Source: Devosia sp.
GTDB lineage: Bacteria; Pseudomonadota; Alphaproteobacteria; Rhizobiales; Devosiaceae
Length of the DNA stretch: 37,343 bases
Direction: 5' to 3'
Assembly (NCBI GenBank): GCA_015657675.1
Contig: JACDQI010000108.1
Coordinates: forward strand, 1-37,343
In this document: piece by piece, positions 8,499 to 15,893 of the stretch
Layout of the letters: every line of letters begins with the position of its first letter
How positions within the stretch are numbered: position 1 is the stretch's first letter
Notes under the pieces: model-generated
The model's input: the letters and a program-made list of their open reading frames with translations, nothing else
The model's database searches: none
Told to the model about the DNA's origin: nothing
Position numbers and translations under genes: made by a program

Positions 8499-9017
8499 AT
8501 GGCTGCCGACAAGACCCTCGACGACCTCTTCCTCGACACGCTCAAGGACATCTACTACGCCGAAAAGCAGATCGTGAAAGCCCTGCCCAAGATGGCCAAG
8601 GCGGCCCAGTCGCCCGATCTGAAGGCCGGTTTCGAGGCCCACATGGCCGAGACCGAAGGCCAGATCGATCGGCTCGAGCAGATTTTTGAACTCCTCGACA
8701 AGCCCGCCCGCGGCAAGACCTGCGACGCCATCCTCGGCATTCTCGAAGAGGGCAAGTCGATCATGGACGAATTCAAGGGCACCTCGGCGCTTGATGCCGG
8801 CCTGATCTCGGCCGCCCAGGCCGTCGAGCACTATGAGATGGCGCGCTACGGTACGCTCAAGAGCTGGGCCACCCAGCTGGGCATGACCGAAGCCGCCAAC
8901 CTGCTCGATGCCACCCTGCAGGAAGAAACCGCCACCGACCAGAAGCTGAGCCAGCTCGGCGAGTCGCAGGCCAACCTGAATGCCAAGGGCAAGTCCAACA
9001 AGGCCAAGGCTGCCTGA
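8499..9017 (+). CDS. Ferritin-like DUF892 protein (YciE/YciF family)
   Basis: 172 residues. The N-terminus TLDDLFLDTLKDIYYAEKQIVKALPKMAKAA is the hallmark of DUF892, a ferritin-like four-helix family often induced by stress. Carboxylate/His pairs typical of the di-iron fold are visible in helix 1 (YAEKQ), helix 2 (EAHMAETEGQIDRLEQIF), helix 3 (AAQAVEHYEMARY) and helix 4 (LQEETATDQKL). The ATG at 8499 is chosen because GGAG lies 6 nt upstream; in-frame ATGs at 8451 and 8487 lack this. The tail is Lys/Ala-rich. A strong terminator follows. Exact function is unknown for most members. Confidence 0.92.
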   Translation: MAADKTLDDLFLDTLKDIYYAEKQIVKALPKMAKAAQSPDLKAGFEAHMAETEGQIDRLEQIFELLDKPARGKTCDAILGILEEGKSIMDEFKGTSALDAGLISAAQAVEHYEMARYGTLKSWATQLGMTEAANLLDATLQEETATDQKLSQLGESQANLNAKGKSNKAKAA

Positions 9018-9039
9018 TCCGGCTTTGCCTGACGCCAAG

Positions 9040-9070
9040 AGCCCCGGCCATCAGCCGGGGCTTTCTTTTT
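9040..9070 (+). terminator. Rho-independent terminator after the DUF892 gene
   Basis: A 9-bp stem AGCCCCGGC (9040-9048) pairs with GCCGGGGCT (9054-9062) around a 5-nt loop and runs into TTTCTTTTT. It may also help insulate the converging LpoA-like gene. Confidence 0.88.
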
Positions 9071-9073
9071 CGC

Positions 9074-10288
9074 CTAGAGTTTTGATCCGTCGATCACGCT
9101 GGCGCCGCCGATGGTGACCGATTTGATCACCAGCGCATACTCGCTGCGTCCATCGCTGAGGAAGCGGAACACGCCGTCGCGGCCATTAAAGCCACCCGGC
9201 AGCGTCAACTGCGTGCGGTCGTATTTCGGCGTCGACATCGAAAGGGTCGAGGCATTGGCAAGGATTGTCGCGGTATAGGCAATGGTCGCCAGCGGATGCG
9301 GCTGTCCGCCGAACCTGGCCGCATATTCAGGCGCCAGCGCCTGATAGCCGGCGTCGTCGACCGCCGGATAGATCGCCCCCACCAGATAAGGCGTGCTGGC
9401 GATCTTGGGGTCGCCGTTCCAGTCGGCCGAGCCGATCAGTTGCACCTTGCCCATCGGCACGCCGGCCTCTTCGAGCAGCACGCCAAAGCTGGGCGCCGTG
9501 GCCCGGTCGGGGATGAACAGCGCATCGATCTGCCCGGCCTGCAGTTGCGGCGCCAGTTGCTGGATCACCGTCCGGGCTTCAGCTTCCGACGCAAAATTGT
9601 AGACCGCCCGGGCATTGAGCCCCAGGTCCGCTGTCGCCTGCCGGAAGGCGCCTTCCTGGATGCGGCCGAAATCGGTGGCCGGGAAGATCGCCGCAAACGC
9701 CTTGCGGCCCTGCCCCTTGGCAAAGCCAAGCGAGCGCCGCACTTCGCTTTCGGGCAGCACGTTGAGCAGGTATACGCCCGGCGCCGCCACGCCCGAGTTA
9801 TTGGAAAAGCCGATCACCGAAATCCCGGCCGCCCGCGCCACGCTGCCGGCCGCCGACACCTGATCGGCCTTGAGTGGCCCGAGGATAATGCTGGCGCCTT
9901 CCTGCACGGCCTGGCTGGCGGCCTTGGCGGCGCCCGCGGCCGTCGGCCCGGTATCCTTGAGCACCACCGTGATATTGTCGGCGATGGTATCGCTCTTTTC
10001 GATGAAGCCGATCGCCAGCTGGCTGGCATTGGCCATCGAGATGCCGACGGTCGAAAGTCCGGGGTCGCCGGTCAGCGGCAGGAGCAGCGCCACCCGCACC
10101 GGTCCCTTGCCAAACGTCTGCCCGGTGGCAAGTGGCAGGCCGCTCTCGCCGATATCGGCCGACGGGCCAAAGCCGCTGCCCGGCATGAAGCCGCTCGGCG
10201 AACACGCCGCGAGCACCATCAGTGTCGCGGCACCCAATCCGGCCCAACTCAGCGCCCTGGCCTTGCGCTGCCTGTCGCGAGAAATCAC
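9074..10288 (-). CDS. LpoA-like penicillin-binding-protein activator / periplasmic-binding lipoprotein
   Basis: Predicted lipoprotein with a type-1 periplasmic-binding fold (Leu/Ile/Val-binding-like, Peripla_BP_6). About 404 residues from the GTG at 10288. That start gives a short charged N-terminus (SRDRQRKARA), a hydrophobic core and the lipobox LAAC near residue 29. The reading frame stays open further upstream (ATG at 10366, TTG at 10408), but those starts would bury the signal peptide. The core has VRVALLLPLTGDPGLSTVG, ASIILGPLKADQVSAAG and the FAAIFPATDFGRIQEGAF region. In alphaproteobacteria this protein is commonly divergent from rsmI, as here, and is annotated as a PBP activator by similarity to LpoA. 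It could alternatively bind a small ligand. Confidence 0.87.
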   Translation of the reverse strand: MISRDRQRKARALSWAGLGAATLMVLAACSPSGFMPGSGFGPSADIGESGLPLATGQTFGKGPVRVALLLPLTGDPGLSTVGISMANASQLAIGFIEKSDTIADNITVVLKDTGPTAAGAAKAASQAVQEGASIILGPLKADQVSAAGSVARAAGISVIGFSNNSGVAAPGVYLLNVLPESEVRRSLGFAKGQGRKAFAAIFPATDFGRIQEGAFRQATADLGLNARAVYNFASEAEARTVIQQLAPQLQAGQIDALFIPDRATAPSFGVLLEEAGVPMGKVQLIGSADWNGDPKIASTPYLVGAIYPAVDDAGYQALAPEYAARFGGQPHPLATIAYTATILANASTLSMSTPKYDRTQLTLPGGFNGRDGVFRFLSDGRSEYALVIKSVTIGGASVIDGSKL

Positions 10289-10411
10289 TTGCCGCCCCTC
10301 GATATTCGTCCGCAACCTAGCCGCCGCATGCGGTCCTCTGGCTATACAGCAGGCGCCGGGCCTCATAAAGCCAGAGCTTAAGTCTTCGTTAATCATAAGG
10401 ATGCCCAAGCG

Positions 10412-11311
10412 GTGGCAACTGACCCCGATAGCCGGCCGGCCCAGTTCTTCATTGCCGGCACGGCGCTGACTGCGCCGCCGTTGGCCGCCGGGCTCTATGT
10501 TGTGGCCACGCCCATCGGCAATCTCCGCGATATCACCATCCGGGCGCTCGAAACCCTCGCTGCCGCCGATGTGGTGTTCTGCGAGGACACCCGCATGTCA
10601 GCCCGCCTCCTCGATCACTACGGCATCCGCACGCCACGCAAGGCCCTGCATGAGCATAATGAACGTGCCATGCTCGACACGCTGCTCGACGACCTGCGCC
10701 GCGGCGGCAAGCTGGCGCTGATCTCCGATGCCGGCACGCCGCTGCTCTCCGATCCGGGCTTTCCGCTGGTCCGCGCCGCCCGCGAGGCCGACCTGCCGGT
10801 CTTCGCCGTACCCGGCCCATCGGCGCTGCTCGCCGCGCTCGCCACCGCTGGCCTCCCCACCGACAGCTTTTCCTTCATCGGCTTCCTGCCGGCCAAGGCC
10901 GGCCAACGCGCCAATGCGCTCAAACCTCTGGCCGAACGCCCCGAAACGCTGGTGTTTTACGAATCACCCCGCCGCATCGGTCCGGCGCTGGTAGCCATGG
11001 CCGAGGTCTTCGGTCCGGGCCGCATTGCCGCCGTCGCCCTCGAACTCACCAAGCGCTTCGAGCGCCTGCATCGCGGCACTCTCGCCGATCTGGCGGCCGA
11101 ATTCGCCGATGAGGAGACCCGCGGCGAGGCGGTCATTCTGGTGGCCGGCGCCGCGCCGGAGGACATGGCGACAGTCGATTGGCAGTCAGCGCTCGAAGCC
11201 GCGCTGGAGGACCAGCCGCTGCGCGCCGCGGTCGATGCCGTCACCGAACGCTTCGGACTCAAGCGCAAGGAGGTCTACAATGCCGCCCTCGCCCTCAAGG
11301 CCAAAGAATGA
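10412..11311 (+). CDS. rsmI: 16S rRNA (cytidine(1402)-2'-O)-methyltransferase RsmI
   Basis: SAM-dependent enzyme methylating the ribose of C1402 in the 16S rRNA decoding centre. 299 residues. LYVVATPIGNLRDITIRALETLAAADVVFCEDTR (about 28-61) is the family N-terminal signature of the tetrapyrrole-methylase fold. ALISDAGTPLLSDPGFPLVRAA, VPGPSALLAALATAGLPTDSFSFIGFLP and LVFYESPRRI follow. It starts with GTG at 10412; a few residues of non-conserved leader precede the core, so a slightly later start is possible. Its 3' end overlaps yraN by 32 bp. Confidence 0.96.
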   Translation: MATDPDSRPAQFFIAGTALTAPPLAAGLYVVATPIGNLRDITIRALETLAAADVVFCEDTRMSARLLDHYGIRTPRKALHEHNERAMLDTLLDDLRRGGKLALISDAGTPLLSDPGFPLVRAAREADLPVFAVPGPSALLAALATAGLPTDSFSFIGFLPAKAGQRANALKPLAERPETLVFYESPRRIGPALVAMAEVFGPGRIAAVALELTKRFERLHRGTLADLAAEFADEETRGEAVILVAGAAPEDMATVDWQSALEAALEDQPLRAAVDAVTERFGLKRKEVYNAALALKAKE

Positions 11312-11666
11312 ACGCCGCCAGGGCGCCGAAACCTGGGGCCGGCGCGGCGAAAGCCTTGCCGCCTGGTACCTGCGGATCAAGGGCTATCGCATCCTGGAGA
11401 CTCGCCTGAAAACGCCGGTCGGCGAGATCGACCTCGTCGCCCGCCGCTTCGGCACTACGGTCTTCGTCGAAGTAAAGACCCGCTCGGCCACGACGGAGGA
11501 GCGTGACGCCCTGCTCGCGGTCAACCAGCGCCGCATCGTCCGTGCTGCCGAGTACTATCTCTCCCGCCACCCCGAACTCGCCGCCCGTCCGCTGCGCTTC
11601 GACGTGATTTTCCTTGCGCCCCGCAGCCTGCCGCGCCATGTCATGCATGCCTTCGACGCCAGCTGA
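11280..11666 (+). CDS. YraN family protein (UPF0102, endonuclease-like)
   Basis: 128 residues. After a basic leader it has RRGESLAAWYLRIKGYRILETRLKTPVGEIDLVARRFGTTVFVEVKTRS, the Holliday-junction-resolvase-like/UPF0102 core with the E-I-D and E-V-K acidic/lysine residues of restriction-endonuclease folds. RIVRAAEYYLSRHPELAARPLRFDVIFL ends it. The only reasonable start is the ATG at 11280, inside rsmI. The rsmI-yraN-gshB order is common in alphaproteobacteria. The biochemical role is unproven; a nuclease is suggested by fold only. Confidence 0.92.
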   Translation: MPPSPSRPKNERRQGAETWGRRGESLAAWYLRIKGYRILETRLKTPVGEIDLVARRFGTTVFVEVKTRSATTEERDALLAVNQRRIVRAAEYYLSRHPELAARPLRFDVIFLAPRSLPRHVMHAFDAS

Positions 11667-11698
11667 TCTGACCCTTGCGGTGACCGGTCTCTCCTAGC

Positions 11699-11779
11699 CC
11701 TCATGGTGAGCCTGTCGAACCACGAGGGCGCCCCGCTGGCGGTGCCACGCCCTCGTCCTTCGACAGGCTCAGGATGAGG
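11699..11779. repeat. Large imperfect inverted repeat (intergenic repeat family)
   Basis: The left arm begins CCTCATGGTGAGCCTGTCGA (about 11699-11730) and the right arm ends TTCGACAGGCTCAGGATGAG (about 11750-11779), so the transcript could fold into a long hairpin. Elements with CTGTCGAACCACGAGG and CCTTCGACAGGCTC halves occur repeatedly between genes in several alphaproteobacterial genomes. Here it lies between yraN and gshB, within the operon. Confidence 0.7.
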
Positions 11780-11800
11780 TCTACTGGGAAAAGACCGACC

Positions 11801-12745
11801 ATGAAGCTCAAGATCGCCGTGCAGATGGACCCCATCGCCAGCATCAACCCGCGCGGCGATTCCACCTTCGCCATGATGCTCGAAGCGCAAGGGCGCGGCC
11901 ATGTGCTGGGCTATTACACGCCCGATTCCCTCGCCCTGCGCGACAATGTGGTCACCGCATCGGTGGCGCCGATCGAGCTCTTCGACAAGGAAAAGGGCCA
12001 GCATTTCGCCCTCGGCGAGGCCACCCGGCAGGATCTTTCGACTTACGACGTGCTGCTGATGCGGCAGGATCCACCGTTCGACATGAACTACATCACGCTC
12101 AGCCACATGCTCGAGCGCATTCACCCCAAGACCTTCGTGGTCAATCCGCCCGCCGCGGTGCGCAATGCGCCCGAAAAAATCCTCGTCACCGATTTTCCCG
12201 AGCTGATGCCGCCCACGCTCGTGACGCGCGATCGGGCGCTGATCCACGCCTTCCGCAAGGAGCACGGCAACATCATCGTCAAGCCGCTCTACGGCAATGG
12301 CGGCGCCGGCGTGTTCTTCATCCAGGAGGGCGACCACAACCTCGCCTCGCTGCTCGAACTGTTCGAGCAGAACTATCGCGAACCCTTCATGATCCAGCGC
12401 TACCTGCCCGATGTGAGGAAGGGCGACAAGCGCATCATCCTGGTCGATGGCGAACCCATCGCCGGCCTCAATCGCATCCCATCTGATGGTGAAGCGCGCT
12501 CCAACATGCATGTTGGCGGCCGCCCCGAGCTCTCCGAACTCACCGCGCGCGAGCTCGAGATCTGCGCCGCCATCGGTCCGGCCCTCAAGGAGCGCGACAT
12601 GATCTTTGTCGGTATTGACGTGATCGGCGGCTACCTCACCGAAATCAACGTCACCTCCCCCACCGGCATCCGCGAAATCAAGCGCTTCGGCGGCCCCGAC
12701 ATCGCCGTCCTGATCCTCGACGCCATCGAGAAGCGCAAGCGCTGA
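11801..12745 (+). CDS. gshB: Glutathione synthetase
   Basis: ATP-grasp ligase joining gamma-glutamylcysteine and glycine, the second step of glutathione synthesis. 314 residues, as in E. coli Gsh[42 protein letters not shown], the ATP-binding [17 protein letters not shown] and [27 protein letters not shown] and [26 protein letters not shown] are all in family order. The ATG at 11801 is the standard start; an upstream GTG frame extension runs into the repeat. It is convergent with the DUF930 gene, the two stops being 7 bp apart. Confidence 0.97.
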   Translation: MKLKIAVQMDPIASINPRGDSTFAMMLEAQGRGHVLGYYTPDSLALRDNVVTASVAPIELFDKEKGQHFALGEATRQDLSTYDVLLMRQDPPFDMNYITLSHMLERIHPKTFVVNPPAAVRNAPEKILVTDFPELMPPTLVTRDRALIHAFRKEHGNIIVKPLYGNGGAGVFFIQEGDHNLASLLELFEQNYREPFMIQRYLPDVRKGDKRIILVDGEPIAGLNRIPSDGEARSNMHVGGRPELSELTARELEICAAIGPALKERDMIFVGIDVIGGYLTEINVTSPTGIREIKRFGGPDIAVLILDAIEKRKR

Positions 12746-12752
12746 CGCCTCG

Positions 12753-13696
12753 CTAGTTCTGCCCCATGCGCGCCAGCACGGCTTCAGTGACGTCGGCGCC
12801 CAGCTGGTAGGAAAACGCCGTGACCTGCGTCAGGTCATCGCTCAGCGTGCAATCGAAGGCGAGGCCGTACCATTGTCCTGCGAACGGAAGATGGCGCCGG
12901 TCGCCGAGAGGCGCGTGTCGGTCAGCGTTGACAGGGCATAGGCGTCGGTCATCACCACGTCGGGGGCAAAGCCCGCGCCGGAATTGCCGATCTGCGCCAG
13001 CGCCTCGATATTGCAGGTCTGCGACAGCCGCTTGCCGGCCGGAAGCGTCTGCAGCATGTCGCGCGCCCGCGCCAGACTGGGCTGCTGCAGCATCGCTTCG
13101 AGATAGAACTGCTCGGCAGTGCGCACCTCACCCAGGTCGAGGTCGGCGACGCCGGGGTTTGTCGATAGCGCGCCAGGAACATCTCCTTCGGCCTCGCCAG
13201 TTTCCGCCTTGAGCGCCGCCACCGGCTCGCTGGAGGGCCCCGCTCCGCCTTCGGTGCCTTGTTCCACAGTCCGGCTGGCCGGGCGGGGCATCGGTGTCGG
13301 CGGAGCTTCAGTTTGAGCCGGCGTAGCCGCCGGCGGCGGCTCCACCGATGTGGCCGCGTCGGGGGCCGATTGCGCCGACTGGGAAGTGGGGGCCGGTGCG
13401 GCGGGAGCGGCGGGCTCAGCAGCGTCCGGTGCTGCCGCTGCCGGCGAGCCTGGCTCCTTTTCCGCCGGCGTCTCCGTTGGCGGCGCCTCTTCTGGGGGCG
13501 CCTCTGCCGGCTTCACCAGTTCGACCTCGATCGCCTCGGGCGGCGTGGCGTCGATGGCCTCGCGCAGCGGCGACCCGAGCGTGATGACCAGCACACCTGC
13601 GTGCAGCAGCAGTGAGACCAACGCAGTCCAGACCAGCCCCCGCTCACGTCCGGGTGGATCGATAAGCTTCAACTCGCTCAGCGTCATGTCGCTCAT
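12753..13696 (-). CDS. DUF930 domain protein with TonB-like N-terminus (frame broken near 12878)
   Basis: About 314 residues after repair. A short cytoplasmic leader is followed by one membrane segment (GLVWTALVSLLLHAGVLVITL, near residues 20-40), then PPEAIEVELVKP and a long Pro/Ala/Glu-rich stretch as in TonB/TolA-like proteins. The C-terminal DUF930 domain contains RARDMLQTLPAGKRLSQTCNIEALAQI. In the given frame it ends abruptly after GAIFRSQDN. One extra G in the run at 12877-12878 yields FRSQGQWYGLAFDC, continuing to GADVTEAVLARMGQN and a TAG at 12753-12755, the expected domain end. Likely spans the periplasm; role unknown. The ATG at 13694-13696 is chosen because upstream extensions run antisense to the next gene. 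Confidence 0.85.
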
Positions 13697-13807
13697 GGAA
13701 CCAGCCACTACCACGCCCAATGTGCCGTTTGCGAGGCATCGACGCCGACTGGGGTCCTTGCTCCGAGCCCTCTCGCCTTCGGAAGGACTTTCCGGCATGG
13801 TCGAACC

Positions 13808-14440
13808 ATGCCGATCGACACGTTCCTGCTCGCCCTCACCACCTTTTTTGCCACCGTCGGACCGGCGGATCTGCTGCTCGTCTATGCGGCGCTGACGCGC
13901 AAGAACACGCCGGCCGAACGTCGCATCATGGCGCTGCGCGGCATCCTCGTGGCGGGTGGCATCCTGCTGTTCTTTGCCGTTTTCGGCGATCTGATGCTGC
14001 GCCTTTTCGGCATTACCCTGCCCGCGCTTCGCATCGCCGGCGGCATCCTGCTGCTGCTGATTTCCATCGACATGGTGTTCGCCCGCCATTCGGGCGGCAC
14101 CGGCACCACCCCCGAAGAAGAAAACGAGGCTGAAACGCGCGAGGACATCTCGGTCTTTCCGCTCGCCATGCCGCTCATCGCCGGCCCCGGCTCGATCAGC
14201 GCCGTGATCCTGCTGACCACCGGCACCGAGGGCTTCAACCTCGAATGGTTCGTCGTGGTGCTGGCGCTCCTGCTCATCCTGACGTTGAGCTATCTCTCTA
14301 TGCGCGTCGCCCTGCCGATCCAGCGGCTGCTCGGTCTCACCGGGCTCTCGGTGGTCTCCCGCGTCGTCGGCGTCCTCCTCGCCGCCCTCTCGGTGCAGTT
14401 CCTCATCGACGGCATCAAGGGCAGCGGCCTATTGGGCTAA
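13808..14440 (+). CDS. MarC family integral membrane protein
   Basis: 210 residues with six predicted membrane helices, the usual MarC/UPF0056 architecture. TFFATVGPADLLLVYAALT opens helix 1. The conserved centre reads FPLAMPLIAGPGSISAVILLTT, the diagnostic P-L-A-M-P-L-I-A-G-P-G-S-I motif. The last helices are SRVVGVLLAALSVQFLIDGI. A short acidic loop (EEENEAETRED) separates the two three-helix halves. The family was once tied to multiple antibiotic resistance, but that role was not upheld and function is unknown. Confidence 0.93.
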   Translation: MPIDTFLLALTTFFATVGPADLLLVYAALTRKNTPAERRIMALRGILVAGGILLFFAVFGDLMLRLFGITLPALRIAGGILLLLISIDMVFARHSGGTGTTPEEENEAETREDISVFPLAMPLIAGPGSISAVILLTTGTEGFNLEWFVVVLALLLILTLSYLSMRVALPIQRLLGLTGLSVVSRVVGVLLAALSVQFLIDGIKGSGLLG

Positions 14441-14488
14441 CAGGTTGCCGTGAGACCTCATGGATGAGGGCTACCAAAAGAATCCCCC

Positions 14489-14525
14489 AAAAAGCCGAAG
14501 GCCGTAGCTTTCGCCACGGCCTTCG
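14489..14525 (-). terminator. Rho-independent terminator of the small lysine-rich protein gene
   Basis: CGAAGGCCGT (14496-14505) pairs with ACGGCCTTCG (14516-14525). On the minus strand the hairpin is followed by GGCTTTTTGG. It lies about 20 bp past the TAG of the 39-residue gene, which supports that gene being real. Confidence 0.7.
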
Positions 14526-14546
14526 AAAAATCCAAATGCCAAACGC

Positions 14547-14666
14547 CTACTTCTTCTTCGCCGGCGCCGCGGTCGCGGTGTTCAAACCGGCGGTCGCAAG
14601 GACCTTCGGCTTTTCCTTCTTGGGCTTTTTGGCTTCCTTGTTGGACTTCAGCTGACCTTTTGCCAT
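14547..14666 (-). CDS. 39-residue lysine-rich small protein
   Basis: An ATG at 14664-14666 and a TAG at 14547-14549 enclose 39 codons. The product starts MAKGQLKSNKEAKKPKKEKP and ends in Ala/Thr/Pro and KKK, with about one third lysine. A GGGG element lies just upstream of the ATG and a good terminator follows the stop. Similar short MAKGQ-x-x-x-N-x-E-A-K-K-P-K proteins occur as unnamed conserved proteins in Hyphomicrobiales; this is from memory. Strong basicity suggests nucleic-acid or ribosome contact, but function is unknown. It lies 110 bp downstream of the GH25 gene on the same strand. Confidence 0.7.
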   Translation of the reverse strand: MAKGQLKSNKEAKKPKKEKPKVLATAGLNTATAAPAKKK

Positions 14667-14691
14667 CCGCATTCCCCTTCTCTTGCCGCGT

Positions 14692-14734
14692 GCCGGAGGT
14701 CCGCCTCCGGCCGATCACCCCTAAAAGTTAGGGG
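14692..14734. other. Two adjacent hairpins between the GH25 gene and the small lysine-rich gene
   Basis: GCCGGAGG (14692-14699) pairs with CCTCCGGC (14704-14711), and CCCCTAA (14718-14724) pairs with TTAGGGG (14728-14734). Neither is followed by a T run on either strand. They sit in the 3' trailer of GH25 and the 5' leader of the small gene, so could be a processing or attenuation structure. Confidence 0.4.
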
Positions 14735-14776
14735 CTGGGCCTCCGGGACGCAAGGCAGGGCGGTGCTTGCGCGCTG

Positions 14777-15610
14777 CTATTTTGCGCCGCAGCGGCCCTG
14801 CGGCCCGAGGATATGGATGGTGCGCGGGTCGCAACCGGTGAGCAGGAACTGTGTCCACTCGTCCCGCCCGCCATAAAAGGCGTTACGATCCACCTCGGTG
14901 CGCACGCCCGACATCGTGCCGGTTTGCGTCCACTGCCAGAACATCCACTGCCGGTTGCGATACTTGTGGTGCGGCTCGGCGGCAGTCGAGCGGAGCCAGA
15001 ACGGGTTGTCGAAATGCTCGCCCTCGAGCACGTCGCGGTGGAAGTTGATGTCGGTATAGATCACCGGCACCTTGCCGGTATGGGCTTCCATCGCTGCCAG
15101 CATCACCCGCACCTTTTCGAGCACATCAGCGCGGTTGTGCTTGTTCTTGCACGATGAGTGGTTGTTCCACTCGAGGTCGAGCACCGGTGGCAGCGCGTCG
15201 GGATCGTTGGGCACGTTGCGCGCGAACCACGCGGCCTGGTCCGCTGCCAGCGAGCACCAGGTCATGAAGTGATAGGCGCCGCGCGCCACGCCTGCCTGCC
15301 GGGCATGTTCCCAGTTGGTGCGGAAATTGGGGTCGATATAGTCCTTGCCCTCGGTCGACTTCATGAACACGAAGTGCGTGCCGCCCTCGCGCGCCTTGTT
15401 GAAGTCGATCAGTCCCTGGTAGCGGGCGATATCGATGCCCTGGATTTCCGCTGCCCGCGCCTTGTTGACCCCCGGGTGCGGGTCGTTGTCGCCCGGAATG
15501 GGGGTACGGCCGCCCGGACTGCGTCCACAGGCGGCCAGCAGGGCCACCAGCGTCACCAGCAGCAGCGTCTTCGCAATTGCGGAGAGGGGGCGGGAAACGG
15601 CAGCGACCAT
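14777..15610 (-). CDS. GH25 family lysozyme, predicted lipoprotein
   Basis: Muramidase fold cleaving the MurNAc-GlcNAc bond of peptidoglycan. 277 residues from the ATG at 15610, which gives a 27-residue lipoprotein signal peptide ending LLAAC. A GTG 12 nt upstream is an alternative. The GH25 barrel is visible: IQGIDIARYQGLIDF (catalytic-site Asp), FVFMKSTEGKDYIDPNF, GAYHFMTW, PPVLDLEWN (D-x-E catalytic motif), VPVIYTDINF and MFWQWTQTGTMSGV. It carries several cysteines and no separate wall-binding domain. The lipid anchor implies action on the cell's own envelope rather than lysis by a phage. It is divergent from yifB. Confidence 0.92.
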   Translation of the reverse strand: MVAAVSRPLSAIAKTLLLVTLVALLAACGRSPGGRTPIPGDNDPHPGVNKARAAEIQGIDIARYQGLIDFNKAREGGTHFVFMKSTEGKDYIDPNFRTNWEHARQAGVARGAYHFMTWCSLAADQAAWFARNVPNDPDALPPVLDLEWNNHSSCKNKHNRADVLEKVRVMLAAMEAHTGKVPVIYTDINFHRDVLEGEHFDNPFWLRSTAAEPHHKYRNRQWMFWQWTQTGTMSGVRTEVDRNAFYGGRDEWTQFLLTGCDPRTIHILGPQGRCGAK

Positions 15611-15893
15611 ATCGGGACACACTCACGGAACATGAACTGGAGCCTTTGATTCAACATGGGTGGATTAATGAAACCTTGCGCTAACCCTTTGGAATACCAG
15701 CATGGTTAACGCGAGGGCTGGAGTCCTGCTGTCACCCCGCACCCTGTTATGTCGCCCAGACGAGACGCGCTTCCCGAGTGCTCGTGCAAGTGTTCCGCAA
15801 GCAATCACCGCAAGGGACGACTTTGTGTTCCTGAAATGTTCTTGAGCTGATCAATAGAGACTGCTAGCGTCATCCCGGTTGGGGAAGTTACGC

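Noticed and set aside
14455-14475. CCTCATGGATGAGG after the MarC gene as another copy of the long inverted repeat at 11699-11779
   Set aside because: Only the outermost bases match; too short to call a repeat copy.
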